A stretch of 64,000 nucleotides of DNA from Blastomyces gilchristii SLH14081 (taxonomy: Eukaryota; Ascomycota; Eurotiomycetes; Onygenales; Ajellomycetaceae): positions 1,193,900 to 1,257,899 of the forward strand of contig NW_003101673.1 of the NCBI RefSeq assembly GCF_000003855.2. Direction: 5' to 3'. This document shows, one piece after another, positions 12,026 to 22,639 of the stretch. The notes below the pieces were generated by a model. It was not told the origin of the DNA. It did not search any database and worked only from the letters and a program-made list of their open reading frames with translations. The first letter of the stretch is position 1, and each line of letters starts with the position of its first letter. The translations under genes were made by a program, and so were the position numbers.

Positions 12026-12213
12026 AGGTCGCTTTCAAAAGTTTTATTAGCGCTAAGAATTTAACTTGTAATCCAGTTACCAACATCCATTCTCTCTCCT
12101 AACCATAATTCTGAGGGGGTGAATGCCTGTGGTGCTTGAATAAACAGCTACTGCTTAGCATCAGTATTACAGCTTAAATTCTGGGCGCTAATCAAAACTT
12201 TTGAAAGAGACCT
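12026..12213. mobile_element. MITE-like element with about 50-bp terminal inverted repeats
   Basis: The left end at 12026-12076 (AGGTCGCTTTCAAAAGTTTT, then ATTAGCGC, AAGAATTTAA and TGTAAT) matches the reverse complement of the right end at 12163-12213 (AGGTCTCTTTCAAAAGTTTT, then GATTAGCGC, CAGAATTTAA and TGTAAT). The match runs about 50 bp with a few substitutions and one or two single-base indels. The 188-bp unit has no coding capacity, as expected for a miniature non-autonomous DNA element. No clean target-site duplication was found, so the family is unassigned. Confidence 0.7.
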
Positions 12214-12356
12214 TCGTCAGCTTTCTCTTACTAACCTGACTTGACATGCCCGATTTGGTACTTCCCAACACCCGATCTTAGGGAATGTTACAGGCAATCA
12301 GCTCGAGAGCTCTCTGCATCGGGGTTGGGGCAGCAAGGTGCATGAAACAATCCAGG

Positions 12357-12755
12357 TTATTGGTATCCTTCATTTATATAGCGACCCGGCGCAATTCGGA
12401 GTTCTCTTAGACCAACCAACCCCAAAACCAAAAAGAGCAATGATCCACTTCTAAGCGCCGTGGCTGGAAAGCCATCGATGTGTCCGGTTGCATAGAAGGT
12501 GCTAACAGCAACAATGTCCACGGTATCCGACACAACACCCATGGCAAGAATGTTCCGTTTCATGGTTGGTGGTTTCGCGGCTGGCAATGCAGCTCCAAAC
12601 ACAATATCGCGGACGCCGCCGACTCGACTGATGCTCAACGCGGGAGGTGTTGGGGGTACACATAAGATGCGGGCGATATGTGTAGGGACGGCGAGAAATG
12701 ATACTCCAACCACGCACCTAAGGGAGGAGAGGATGTATATGGCAGCAGTCGACAT
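12357..12755 (-). CDS. Small predicted membrane protein, function unknown
   Basis: The frame is open from 12824, but the Met at 12755 is preferred because it is preceded by CCACC, a strong fungal start context, giving 132 residues. The sequence starts STAAIYILSSLRCVVGVSFLA and contains three or four hydrophobic segments with conserved-looking turns (RVGGVRDIVFGAALP, MGVVSDTVDIVAVSTFY, LRSGSLLFLVLGLVGLREL). It resembles small fungal multi-pass proteins of unknown role. I cannot assign a family with confidence. It stands alone, with more than 1.5 kb of empty sequence on either side. Confidence 0.55.
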   Translation of the reverse strand: MSTAAIYILSSLRCVVGVSFLAVPTHIARILCVPPTPPALSISRVGGVRDIVFGAALPAAKPPTMKRNILAMGVVSDTVDIVAVSTFYATGHIDGFPATALRSGSLLFLVLGLVGLRELRIAPGRYINEGYQ

Positions 12756-14334
12756 GGTGGTTAAGGCAGGGTATAAATCCGTTTGAGAAGATTTTGTTGA
12801 TGCGAGATATCTTCCTTGATTCAATAAACAATTGGGGCGGCCTCCCGTTTCGTTTTTGTGAGGTGTACCTATTCAAAGGAGCTTAATAGAAGCTGGGCAG
12901 TTATTCAGATAAATCGTAAATTATTTCTCTGTTTATATATAGTAGGTCTTCAATCACCTTGGTTGCCTGCAGGTGGTTTAGTCAACCCATTCAAGTTCCT
13001 TTAACATAACGAGAGGCTCGCATGTCGCTTCCGCCAACAAGGGGGGGATGACTGGGAATATCGGCAACATGGTGAGATGTACGCCCACGGGTGGATGATT
13101 CCCCCGAGAATACGAACTCCGGATGATAATCTTCCGACTACGCTCTTCGTAGTGTGTTGTTTGCCAGTATGGCCCGTGTCCGTGCGGTATATACATGTGT
13201 TTATCAAATGACAATGCATTGATACATAGGGAGTTAGCCGCGCCTTGTTAGGCGCCAAATATTTAGGCGCGAACCAATTGAAGAATCGAAAGTGGGAAAA
13301 TGCCGTCTGAGAACAAGCATGAATGAGCGTTAGGGCGAGGATGATTGATTATTTCACCATAATTAAAAACTGCGGCAGCGACAGCCGCAGCAACTGAAGA
13401 TAATTAGATGAAGTCTTTCAAGGACTCACGGAGTCTGTTGCAAATGGGCAGCTTTTACGGCGACTGATTGAATAAGTTGAACTGATCTGCCCCTCCATTA
13501 GTGACTATTCATACAGCCTCTCTCCCGGAAACCCCTCCCATCAGAGGTGATATGTGACGCAGCTGTTCAATACACCCGAAAGTATTCGCTGGCGTTGAGG
13601 TGGCATTCTGGCATTTTCCCGCTAAGCCGTCGATCATGACCGTCAATCCCGAGCCATGAAGGAAGAAGGAAACTTTCGAAAGAAGATAGATCACTTCATA
13701 AAGATGTGCGTGCTTGCAATGAAGAGATGAGAGAGAGTCAAGTTTTATAAATGTATACAAAAATATCTCGCAGGTTCAAGCCTTACCCAGTTAGGTAATG
13801 TTGGACCGCCGGTGGTTTAACGGCAACCCAATTATTATCGCGAACTTAAACAATACATCGTTATTCCATACGCTGTAGTGCATTGCTCTCACCATCTCCA
13901 TTCCAATAATTATCTCCAGCCTTCTTCCTTGAGTGTCACAAACTTTACTTCTGACATTCCCTCTATCTCCCTCGCTTGGTGCGCTCTATCGTGTAGTATG
14001 GCCTAGGATCGATAAGCAAAAAGCTACCTAGCTATACGCAGTACGCAGCGTAGTTACAGAGCAGCGTCATCCGGCACACCTCTAACCTCTGCGCGTCTGT
14101 AGGCAACCCCCCGGGGCACTTTGTGCCAATTACACTCCTTTAGCACCGTTGTATTCTCAACAATCGGCGCGCAGGGCACAGGCTTCCTTGCCAGAGACTG
14201 GCTGACCCTTTTGCCCGCTTGCCCTTCGACGAGTCCACGCCCCTGTCAAACTAAATAATAGACAACAACAGGCTGCTTATGCAGTTGCTTTATCCCGCTC
14301 GGTGGTTGCTAACGACACAGCTACGTTCAGCGCC
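12756..14334. other. Intergenic region, nothing firm
   Basis: Contains the upstream flanks of the small membrane protein gene and of the TM9 gene. Minus frames at 12978-13258 and 13509-13760 have no domain signature and overlap one another in different frames. No RNA gene was recognised. Confidence 0.5.
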
Positions 14335-16841
14335 ATGGCTCTTCATACCCAGATGCGAGTACGGTTGCTAGCATTGACACTACTAGCATGGCTCGGTCTG
14401 GCCAAAGCTTTCTACTTACCTGGTAAGATGGTGATTCTGTGAAACTCGGACCTTACGTGGCAAACGTTAACGAGACGGACACCCGGCCGTTTAGGATACT
14501 CTATCAAAAGCTACCGCAACGACGAGGCTATCCCGGTATTCGTAAATAAGATCTTTTCAGACAATACGCAGCTACAGTACGCATACTTCGATCTTCCGTT
14601 CGTGTGCCCTCCGACTGGAAAGAAACATGACTCTCCTTTCGCAAGCGGGCACAGTATATCACTCAATCTAGGCGAAGTGCTCCGTGGGGATAGGATCATG
14701 GCCTCCGACTTCGACGTTGTAATGGGAAAAGATGTCGAATGCCGATTCCTCTGTAGCCGCCCGATCGACCGCAATGATATCAAACGGGCCAAGGAATTGA
14801 TCACGGATGGGTATGTTGCGGAGTGGATCATGGACAACCTTCCGGGTGCTACAAGTTTCGTCACCGTAGACCGGACGCGAAAGTACTATGCAACGGGGTT
14901 TAAGCTGGGATACCTAGATGTCTCCCCAGTGGACGGCAAACCCAGACACTACATACACAACCATTTTACATTTGTCATCCGCTGGCGTGAAGCACCGGGT
15001 AAAGCTGGTCGACAGGGCGGGAAAGTGATTGTGGGCTTTGAGATCCATACGAAGAGCATCGACACGAATGATAGGCTTGAAAATGGCTGTCCTAGAAAGC
15101 TCCAGGCTGACCATGATGGATTGGCGTTACATATTCCCTCAAATAACACGAGCCTGGCGCAGCAGTACGCTGACTCGTCCTACATCCCAGAACACGTCGT
15201 GGATGTAGACGACGGAGCCACCCTTTCAATCCCGTATACATACTCCGTCTACTTCCGGAAAGAAGACAAAGTTGAGTGGTGGAACCGTTGGGATTTATAC
15301 TTCAATAACCAAAGAGAAGGAACTACAACCCACTGGCTAGCGATACTGAATTCTTTGGTGGTATCAGGCGTGCTGGGTGTCACAGTCTTTGTGATCTGGG
15401 GCAAAACAGCCCAGGGGGATGTTAAGTGTCGTGGAGATGGAGCGATGGAGGAGGGAAAGATCAGACCACGACCTCGTAAATCGAAAAGCGGTTCTAGAAC
15501 ACCAAAATCCGGTGAAAATATCTCGAATGGCCTTTCCGATAAGGACTTGGAAGCAGATGAACCAGACACCGACGATGAGCTCGAGGAGGTCGCGGGATGG
15601 AAACTTCTTCACGGGGATGTCTTTCGCACCCCTGAATACAGTGGGCTCCTTGCACCACTCGTTGGATCAGGAATGCAATTACTTTTTATGGCAGCTGGCC
15701 TCCTTCTCCTGAGCTGCCTTGGAGTTCTTAACCCAAGTTTCCGTGGTGGATTTCTTTCCGTCGGCATTGGCCTTTTTGTTTTTGCCGGTGTATTCTCTGG
15801 TTATTTCTCTGGAAGGCTCTACAGGACTTTTCGCGGCCAAAACTGGCGCAAAAACACGATGATCGTGAGTGACAGAACTGTGTTTCTCTCCTTCGAGATT
15901 CCATTGTGTAAATGAAATAAATACTGACTCATAGCACCAGACCGCTCTGCTTTTCCCTGGCCTACTCTTTTGCCTAGTATTTGTTTTGAACCTCTTTGTC
16001 TGGGCTCAGGCGTCTAGCACCGCGCTACCGTTCGGCACACTTGTCGGCTTGCTGGCTCTTTGGCTTCTTATTCAAGTCCCCCTTGTCTATCTTGGTAGCT
16101 GGTTTGGATTTATGTGGGCCAAGCCTTGGGAGCATCCGACCCGAACGAACGCCATCGCACGCCAGATACCACCTCAGTCATGGTATCTGAGGACTGTCCA
16201 CGGAACACTCCTTACCGGACTCGTTCCATTTACCGTTCTCTTTGTCGAGTTGCTTTTTGTCTTCAAAAACCTGCTGCAGGACAAAAGCGGACACTACTAC
16301 GTCTTTGGATATCTTAGTGTTGTCTGTACGATCTTAATCGTTACTGTGGCTCAGGTCACCATAATCGCGACATACTGCCAGTTAAGCAGTGAGGTAAGTG
16401 TTTCCTCACCCCCCTGAACCGCCTCCCTTTCTTCCTAACTCCGCTCTTTCCAACTTATACTAATGACTAAATTTAAATCATCAGAACCACCGCTGGTGGT
16501 GGCAAAGCTTCTTCACAGGAGGCAGCGGCGCTTTTTGGATCTTTATGTATTGCATTTGGTACTACTTCGCCAAACTACACGTGCGCGGCTTTGTTTCGAG
16601 CCTATTATTCTTCAGCTACAGTTTCCTCGGCTGTGCCGTATACGGGCTATTAGCTGGAACTGTTGGATTCTTGACTGCTTATGCTTTTGTTCGCCGTATA
16701 TACAGGTATGTGTGGGCGTGCTAGCCATATATCAATATTTTTTTCAACAACAGTCCCCTTCCCCGTTGGAAATTATTTAATTTCTTGTGGTTTTAATGGC
16801 TAACAAAACTTAACCGCCTCAGCTCAGTAAAAGTTGACTGA
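14335..16841 (+). CDS. Transmembrane 9 superfamily protein (EMP70/TM9SF type)
   Basis: Five exons, 14335-14422, 14495-15864, 15935-16393, 16485-16705 and 16823-16841, are joined in consistent phase to give 718 residues. The first exon encodes a signal peptide (LLALTLLAWLGLAKA), followed by the family hallmark FYLPGYSIKSYRNDEAIPVF. The lumenal domain runs to about residue 300. A first transmembrane segment (WLAILNSLVVSGVLGVTVFV), a charged cytosolic loop and eight further membrane spans follow. The last exon supplies only six codons and ends in KVD. This fits the KxD-type C-terminal Golgi-retention signal of the family and supports the final splice. TM9 proteins act in Golgi/endosome sorting of membrane proteins, adhesion and metal homeostasis. 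It is closest in style to yeast Emp70, but the exact paralogue is not decided. Confidence 0.95.
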
Positions 16842-17367
16842 TGACCTGACCGAACCAAGTCCATCCTTTTCTTTTCCAATATATACCAAGCAGTTTACCC
16901 ATTACGTTTTATTTTGTTTAAACCGGACTCACACCTGAACGAAAGCCATTTCCCTTTTTAGAACTGTAAAAGTGATAGATCAACATCCAACCAACAACAT
17001 TATCCTCATTTCCGTTTCTGCCGTCTAGATATAATGAAGCTATTAGCGACATCAGAACACCACTGACTCTGCGCTCTTTTTTAGCGCTTTACCTTTTTTC
17101 TTCCCTCCCCCTCCCCCCGTCCCTCTTTTTTATATTTTTTTAGGCTTTCATTCCTCATTCCCACCTTCAGATATAAAACTACAAGTTGTAATTAGCCTTT
17201 TGTCATTATTATTACTTGATTGAACTTGCGTTTCAGCGGTGCTGATGAATCTTCTACATGAATGCTGCTTTGTTAGTTTCATTATTTCTGAGACTGTACT
17301 AGTGATATATATTTTTGATGTGTTTTGACCTTGTCTGTCTGCCTTTGGTTTTTGTTTTTCCCCCTCT

Positions 17368-17398
<31 letters not shown>

Positions 17399-17811
17399 CA
17401 TATATAAATAGTTATAACGCCACCTAGGACAACCCCCTATATATTTAACCTCTAGTTAGTTTAGGGGTTTAACACCTTTTCATGTGTTGCCTTGATCTCT
17501 ACTCCGTAGAAAGGACAGAGTAATAACAACATCGAATAACTTCTCTATGTTTGACTCCTCAATGATCAACTTGGACAAATTTCACTTTACCCATACAACT
17601 CAGTATTCAGTATGATTGGACTCTACTGGATGGATGTATGAAACCCTATGCCAATTCATCCCTATTCTAAGCCGTAACCCAGTAGAACCAGAAGACATAA
17701 ATCCCATAATCCAGCAGCTACTTACGACGTGCCTCGGTTCCACAATATTTGGTGTAGGGGCATTCCGTTTTACTAGCTAGTTATTACCGAAAAAATTGCT
17801 GCAGAGGTGAT
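16842..17811. other. 3' flank of the TM9 gene, pyrimidine-rich, with T29 tract
   Basis: No gene. Pyrimidine-rich stretches occur around 17090-17145 and a run of 29 T at 17370-17398. The rest is AT-rich and non-coding. Confidence 0.5.
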
Positions 17812-18287
17812 GGTCAACATCTCCGCCACGAGCAGTCCATCTTCGAGCTGTTAAATCAAGCGCCGCAATTATTCAAAAACGGCGCACTCCACGAACGCAT
17901 GCCATGATTAACAAACCGCGCCATGCCCTTCAGTGGAATGCTGCAACTCTCAAAAGCATTAGCTTACTTGGAGTCTTAGGTTATGCACATGGAGATCAAC
18001 CCCCGAAACATCCTCCTTGATAACCAAGATCAGCCCAAACGGATTGACCTCGATCATGCACTCAAAATCGGAGACGACCTACATGTTGGGTACGAGCCAC
18101 ACGTAACGCTTCTAAAGCTGGGCGGCGAACCAGGGGTGCGGAGGAGCTTTACGCAGAACTAGATGGGCCCGACCAAGTTAATAGGCTTATTGAAGGCGAA
18201 TTACCGGTTGTGAATCGTGATAGTCCTATCGACGGCATTATTTTTCACTGCTGGCACGGTAAATTTGAGTCCACTGCTCAGCTTTAG
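17812..18287 (+). pseudogene. Degenerate protein-kinase-like gene fragment
   Basis: Kinase-like peptide pieces occur in order on the plus strand but in changing frames. GQHLRHEQSIFELL at 17812 ends in a stop. NKPRHALQWN is near 17913. ALAYLES is followed by a TAG at about 17968. MEINPRNILLDNQDQPKRID, then LDHALKIGDDLHVGYEP, starts near 17990 and matches the catalytic-loop plus DFD/DFG-like layout. GAEELYAELDGPDQVNRLIE continues to a TAG at 18285. The normal catalytic Asp position reads Glu (MEINPRN instead of an H-x-D form). A stretch expected between the DFG region and GAEELYAEL is missing. At least two frameshifts and several stops make it a dead relic of the expanded fungal kinase-like families. 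Confidence 0.72.
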
Positions 18288-19383
18288 CACGCGTTCGTCA
18301 ACTTTTTGTTTTTGACAAGAAATTTGAGGAGAGTAAAGTGGCATGCTGCTTTATTTGGTCGATCGCGGTTAACCAGTCAAATCCAGCTCGAATGGACCGG
18401 CGAAAGATACATTTGGTCCGGTTGAAGCTATGCCAAACTACTACATTGTGGGTGTCACTAGCCTCATTGGTGGTGCTGTGTCCGGACGTTAGAGATGGAG
18501 TTATTGGAATTGTAGGTAATGCATTTAACGGGGAGAATATGGATTGAATACGTGGTTCAACATATTGAGCAGGAATCAATATTCACTGTTCCGCTACAGA
18601 GCAGTTGAATAGGTGCTAATCCAGGAACTCACACTTTTATAGGTGTCCTGAAATATTATTGATATATCTGAGCTTCTTCGGAATCTTTCGTTAATGCCCA
18701 TAATAAGTCATCTCCCCGATTGTGTGGAAATATGGAAGGCACTGATGAATAGAAAGCGTACGTTGCCGGTATATGGCGGACCAATCAAGTCTGTTAAGAC
18801 ATTTAGATGCGCAGCGACAAGACAAGCAACAAAAAAGTAACTAGTTATCAAAACGACGCTGATAATTTGCGTTATTCCCAATGTAGACGCCCAAGAATGA
18901 TAGAAACAAAGGAGAGAAAATATCTTAAGAATCTAGAGTATATCACAGAAGCATGAAAATGTGGTGAAAGAAACAGAGGCTAGAAAAGGGAAGGAGAAAA
19001 AAATATATATACATCCATAAAATTTGCTCATCAAACTTGATCCATTGCTGCTATTCTCGCTGTCTAGAATCGATGCGCTATCTCAAATTTGTAGAAACGA
19101 CAAGTAGCCGAAACGATCTTTCGTCCTGTGCTAATACATGCTGTCTGGTTTGGAATATTCTTTTTGTTTGCTCTCCGTGCAGTGGCGGTATTCCAATTTG
19201 ATGATTGTCGGGTACTGGACTCATCGAATGTTGTTGTACACCGAAGAGGATAATAAATCTTAAAGGCTTCACCAGGCGCATGGACGCGAGGTAGGCTATT
19301 TGAATTCATATAACCTTTGTCGGGGCAGGCTATGTCGTTTGTCATTATCGGCATTATGCGAAACTGGTGGGTTCTATTCATGG
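18288..19383. other. Intergenic region, nothing firm
   Basis: About 1.1 kb between the kinase relic and the DER1 stop codon. Overlapping short frames on both strands (for example 18298-18579) lack any domain signal. AT-rich stretches near 18880-19020 could be the DER1 3' flank. Confidence 0.5.
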
Positions 19384-20134
19384 TCATCTTCCTTCGAACA
19401 TTCGTCTCCACCAGGCAGGCGGGTCAAGCGGCCTGTGTCCACCATGAAGGGAAGGATAGACATCTGAAAAGAAATACCAGATGTGACCCACGACGACGCC
19501 GCAGATTTCGTCTTTCGGAATGACCCCATGCACGACAAGGCTAAATGCGATTAGGACCCATGGAAGGTATGGCGCGGAAATAGCTAGCAGGCCTAGCAAA
19601 TGCAGTCTTGTTTCTGGATTCCGTCGGCTCCATATGTAGACTAGGCTTGAGGAGAGAGCTGAGCCTAGGAAGGGGAGCGAGAGTAATGGGGATAGTAGGA
19701 GGAGGAAAGAAGTGGCGTATAGGAGCAGCCACGCAAAATCGGCTGAGGTATGGCCGGCCGCCTCTTCTATGAGGCGCGAGTACCTTTGGAGGAAAAAGAC
19801 GCGGAACAGAAGATCTAGGTTAAGGGGTCCGAAGTAGATGAATGTTGTAATGACTCGCCAGTACTATTAAATGACAATCAAAGGTATTAGAACTGTATAT
19901 ATGGAAGATAGAACGAGCGCGGAGAGGGGTGGCTTTGCTTACCTGGGACTTGGCATATACGGCGCGGAAGCTATAGAAGAGCTGAAACGGAGTGACAACG
20001 CCGCACTGAACCAAGACAGACGTGGCTAGAGTGGCAGCTGTCCACCATCGCGTGCAGACCGGCATCTCAAAGAACCATTGCTCTAGGGGGAATTGGGCCC
20101 CTCCTGGGCGCCCGTTACCCCAGATCGCGGCCAT
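19384..20134 (-). CDS. DER1: Derlin/DER1-like ERAD membrane protein
   Basis: Two exons, 20134-19943 and 19863-19384, with a 79-bp GTAAGC/TAG intron, give 223 residues. Derlins are rhomboid-like pseudoproteases of the ER membrane that thin the bilayer and help retro-translocate misfolded proteins to the Hrd1/Cdc48 machinery. The N-terminus has PLEQWFFEMPVCTRWWTAAT, followed by VTPFQLFYSFRAVYAKSQ at the splice. Exon 2 opens with YWRVITTFIYFGPLNLDLLF, which contains the Derlin WR motif. Several hydrophobic spans and a C-terminus with HIWYFFSDVYPSLHGG and PPAWWRRMFEGR follow. There is no catalytic Ser/His pair, as expected. The protein is slightly shorter than some relatives. A further 3' exon cannot be excluded, but no donor site is visible before the stop. 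Confidence 0.94.
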
Positions 20135-20930
20135 TGGGTGACCGGAATTCGGAGGTTGGAGATGTCGTCTATCTTGTCCCGTGTACCTTTCTGCTATAGG
20201 AAAAAAATAATGGACAAGTACATGGGAGATTTACGTCGCATGTGGAAAGTAGTTACCTTCTCCAAATAACAATTGTGATGGGAATATCAATTCATTGTCA
20301 AGCTGTCCTTTCGGCTTTCGAACACAGCTATGTTGCGATCTATCGTAATTGACGGCTGACATAATCATCTACTCGGGAACAACAGATACTCCATGTCCGT
20401 GTGCTTGGCATACCACGCCCCTTTTAAGACTAGCGCACCTTCCCGCGTTTGTTCTCACGCGTAAAGTGCCAGCCGCTAGCCAATCAGAGCGCGTCATTCG
20501 CCGCTCCCAACCTCCCCATATATTTTTATTCTCTCTCAAGCCACACGGGTTTTCTCTTCTCTTTGCCCCTTGATGGTAGTTTGCGTCTACGACAATTCTA
20601 TATACGGAGTACATTATCGCCTCTCCTTTAATTCCTAGAATGAGCAATTTCCAACTGTGAAACAATCCCCAATCTCGCAAAAACGGAAAATCATTACCAC
20701 GGACTGGAACTATACCATCTACGATAGCTCCGAATTGACAAGCATTGAATAGTCACCCGTTACCGACAGATCAAACAGGCGGTTAGAGGTCCATTACAGT
20801 TTGCCCAATTGCCCGTACTTTAATCCGCTACAAATAAATCCGGCATTGCGCGCGCGGAAGGCCTCCTTTCAATACCCGGCGCATTTCGCTCAGGACTGGC
20901 TAGGATTCCCAGGATTACTTCGGGAAAGCC
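20135..20930. promoter_or_regulatory. Divergent intergenic region between DER1 and the CENP-A gene
   Basis: 796 bp separate the two start codons, which point away from each other, so both promoters should lie here. I see no defined operator. Short frames on both strands within 20349-20680 overlap in different frames and are probably chance. Confidence 0.5.
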
Positions 20931-21547
20931 ATGGCTCCAAGGGGGCGCGGTGGGAAAATAGTACTAGCAGGCAGCCCACAAACGCGAAGGACAATTGGTG
21001 AAGGAGTTGGCTCAAGGTCAGTTGCAGCTGTCGCGGGCCCGTCGTCGAGGGGGGGAAGTACACGAGGGAAAGGCCGGGGACGCGGGGGTGGAAGAGGCGG
21101 TGCACGAGCGCGGAATACTGATATACAACGTGTGTTTTACTCTATCTCCTCTTTTATATTTTGTAAACGTATAACTAAACATTATCTGTTCCCGATGTAG
21201 CTGGCGACCCTCTCCCTCTCCCGCGACGCCATCGGTACAAACCCGGCACGCTTGCCCTCAAAGAAATCCGCCGCTACCAAAAGTCCTGGGACCTCCTCCT
21301 CCTCAAGCTCCCATTTGCGCGCCTCGTTCGTGAAGTAGCTGTCGACCTCCTGCCAGCCGGCGTCGGTGAGGAATTACGATGGCAGTCCCAGGCCATCCAG
21401 GCTTTACAGGAAGCCGCAGAAGCGTTTCTCGTCCACCTATTTGAGGACACGAATCTGTGCGCTATACATGCCAAACGGGTCACCATTATGCAAAAAGACA
21501 TACAACTGGCCCGCCGGATTCGGGGGGCATGGGCAGGGTTAGGATAA
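20931..21547 (+). CDS. CSE4: Centromeric histone H3 variant CENP-A (CSE4)
   Basis: Two exons, 20931-21129 and 21201-21547, give 181 residues. The splice donor GTGTGT makes a Pro codon across the junction ([20 protein letters not shown]). CENP-A replaces H3 in centromeric nucleosomes and founds the kinetochore. The N-terminal tail is basic and Gly/Arg-rich ([17 protein letters not shown]). The histone fold starts about residue 82 with [20 protein letters not shown], continues with [20 protein letters not shown] (a longer loop 1 region than canonical H3, as in CENP-A) and ends with [20 protein letters not shown], then [13 protein letters not shown]. The H3 glutamine at the start of helix 1 is replaced and the C-terminal helix is extended, both features of the variant. 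The gene lies about 16 kb from the AT-rich repeat block. Confidence 0.97.
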
Positions 21548-22639
21548 ATCTGGCCTTACCGATATGCCAGGACAAGTTTTTTTTTTTTTTTTTTTGGGTG
21601 GGAATGGAGTGGAGTGGGGAAGTTTGTATATAGACTCATTTTTGCTACCCCCTCTGCGATTTTATTTTTTCAACTTTTCACCTTTGTTCATCCTTCAGTT
21701 GGGCATGCATTGGGTCGGTCGTCTCGGTCGGGTATAGCACTTGTATTTCCCCCTCCTCATTCTGGGCGTTATTGGGAGAGGGCTGGAGGCACTGGTAAAC
21801 TATTGTTCTGCCAGGAATTTTGTCGGGCGTGTTGGAGTTTTCCTTTTTGCCTTTTACTTTTTCTCATCTTCCATTCTCATCTTGAAATCACGAGAAATTA
21901 ATACCGAGTGGAAATAAACAGAAAGAGGGCGGCGCAGAGTTATAAAACAATGTTCGATTGATTGATTGAATTGTCTTTGCTAGGTATCTTTAGATGCTTG
22001 CTTTCATTTCCTCCGTTTGAGCAATTACACAGACCACATCTTCATTTTCTGTTTTCACTTGTGGTCATTCCCTTCTTGAGCGTTTGTCTCCTTCTATCTA
22101 ATACCTACTTCCGTCTCTCTGCTATGCCGGCCATCAGGGTCTAATCAGATAATGTGCGTCACGGGGTTGGCCACGATCACCTCTCCCTACGGAAGAAATA
22201 CTTTATGTTTAATCCACGGGATTGCTATGGATGTGTAGCCCGTCCTGCTAACCCTAGTGATATGAACCAAGTATAAAAACATGACACGCTTACAACCGGA
22301 GCTATTCATCCAACTTGATATGCGTCTTTGAGCACAGGAGGAAGATAGGGTGACAGGAAAAAAATCCGTAAAATAGCATTGTATTTCTCACGGATTCAAG
22401 CACAGAAAACCATTCCCAAAATTTTAGAAACCCCACCGAGAAGATAACGAGACGAGGGCCAAACGCCGGGCGGGATCATCATCTCGCACCCCAAACCGGG
22501 CTGCTCAGGATAATATCTAATTCCAGTTCCACAAAAACGCCAGTCATGTATGTGAGCCGTGTCGTCAACATGTCATAAAATAGAAAATTAACAACAATCA
22601 GAGTATGTCATAATCCGGGGTATCTGGTAGTAATCTCAA
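21548..22639. other. Convergent intergenic region between CENP-A and SCC4 genes
   Basis: 3' flanks of two genes that point towards each other. A T19 run is at 21577-21595. Open frames at 21614-21901 and 21962-22144 are hydrophobic-looking T-rich translations with no family signature and are not called. Confidence 0.5.

Noticed and set aside
12978..13760. Minus frames of 78-85 codons
   Set aside because: Overlapping alternative frames without domain content.
20349..20680. Short plus and minus frames upstream of CENP-A
   Set aside because: Overlap in antisense and sit in a divergent promoter; no recognisable motif.
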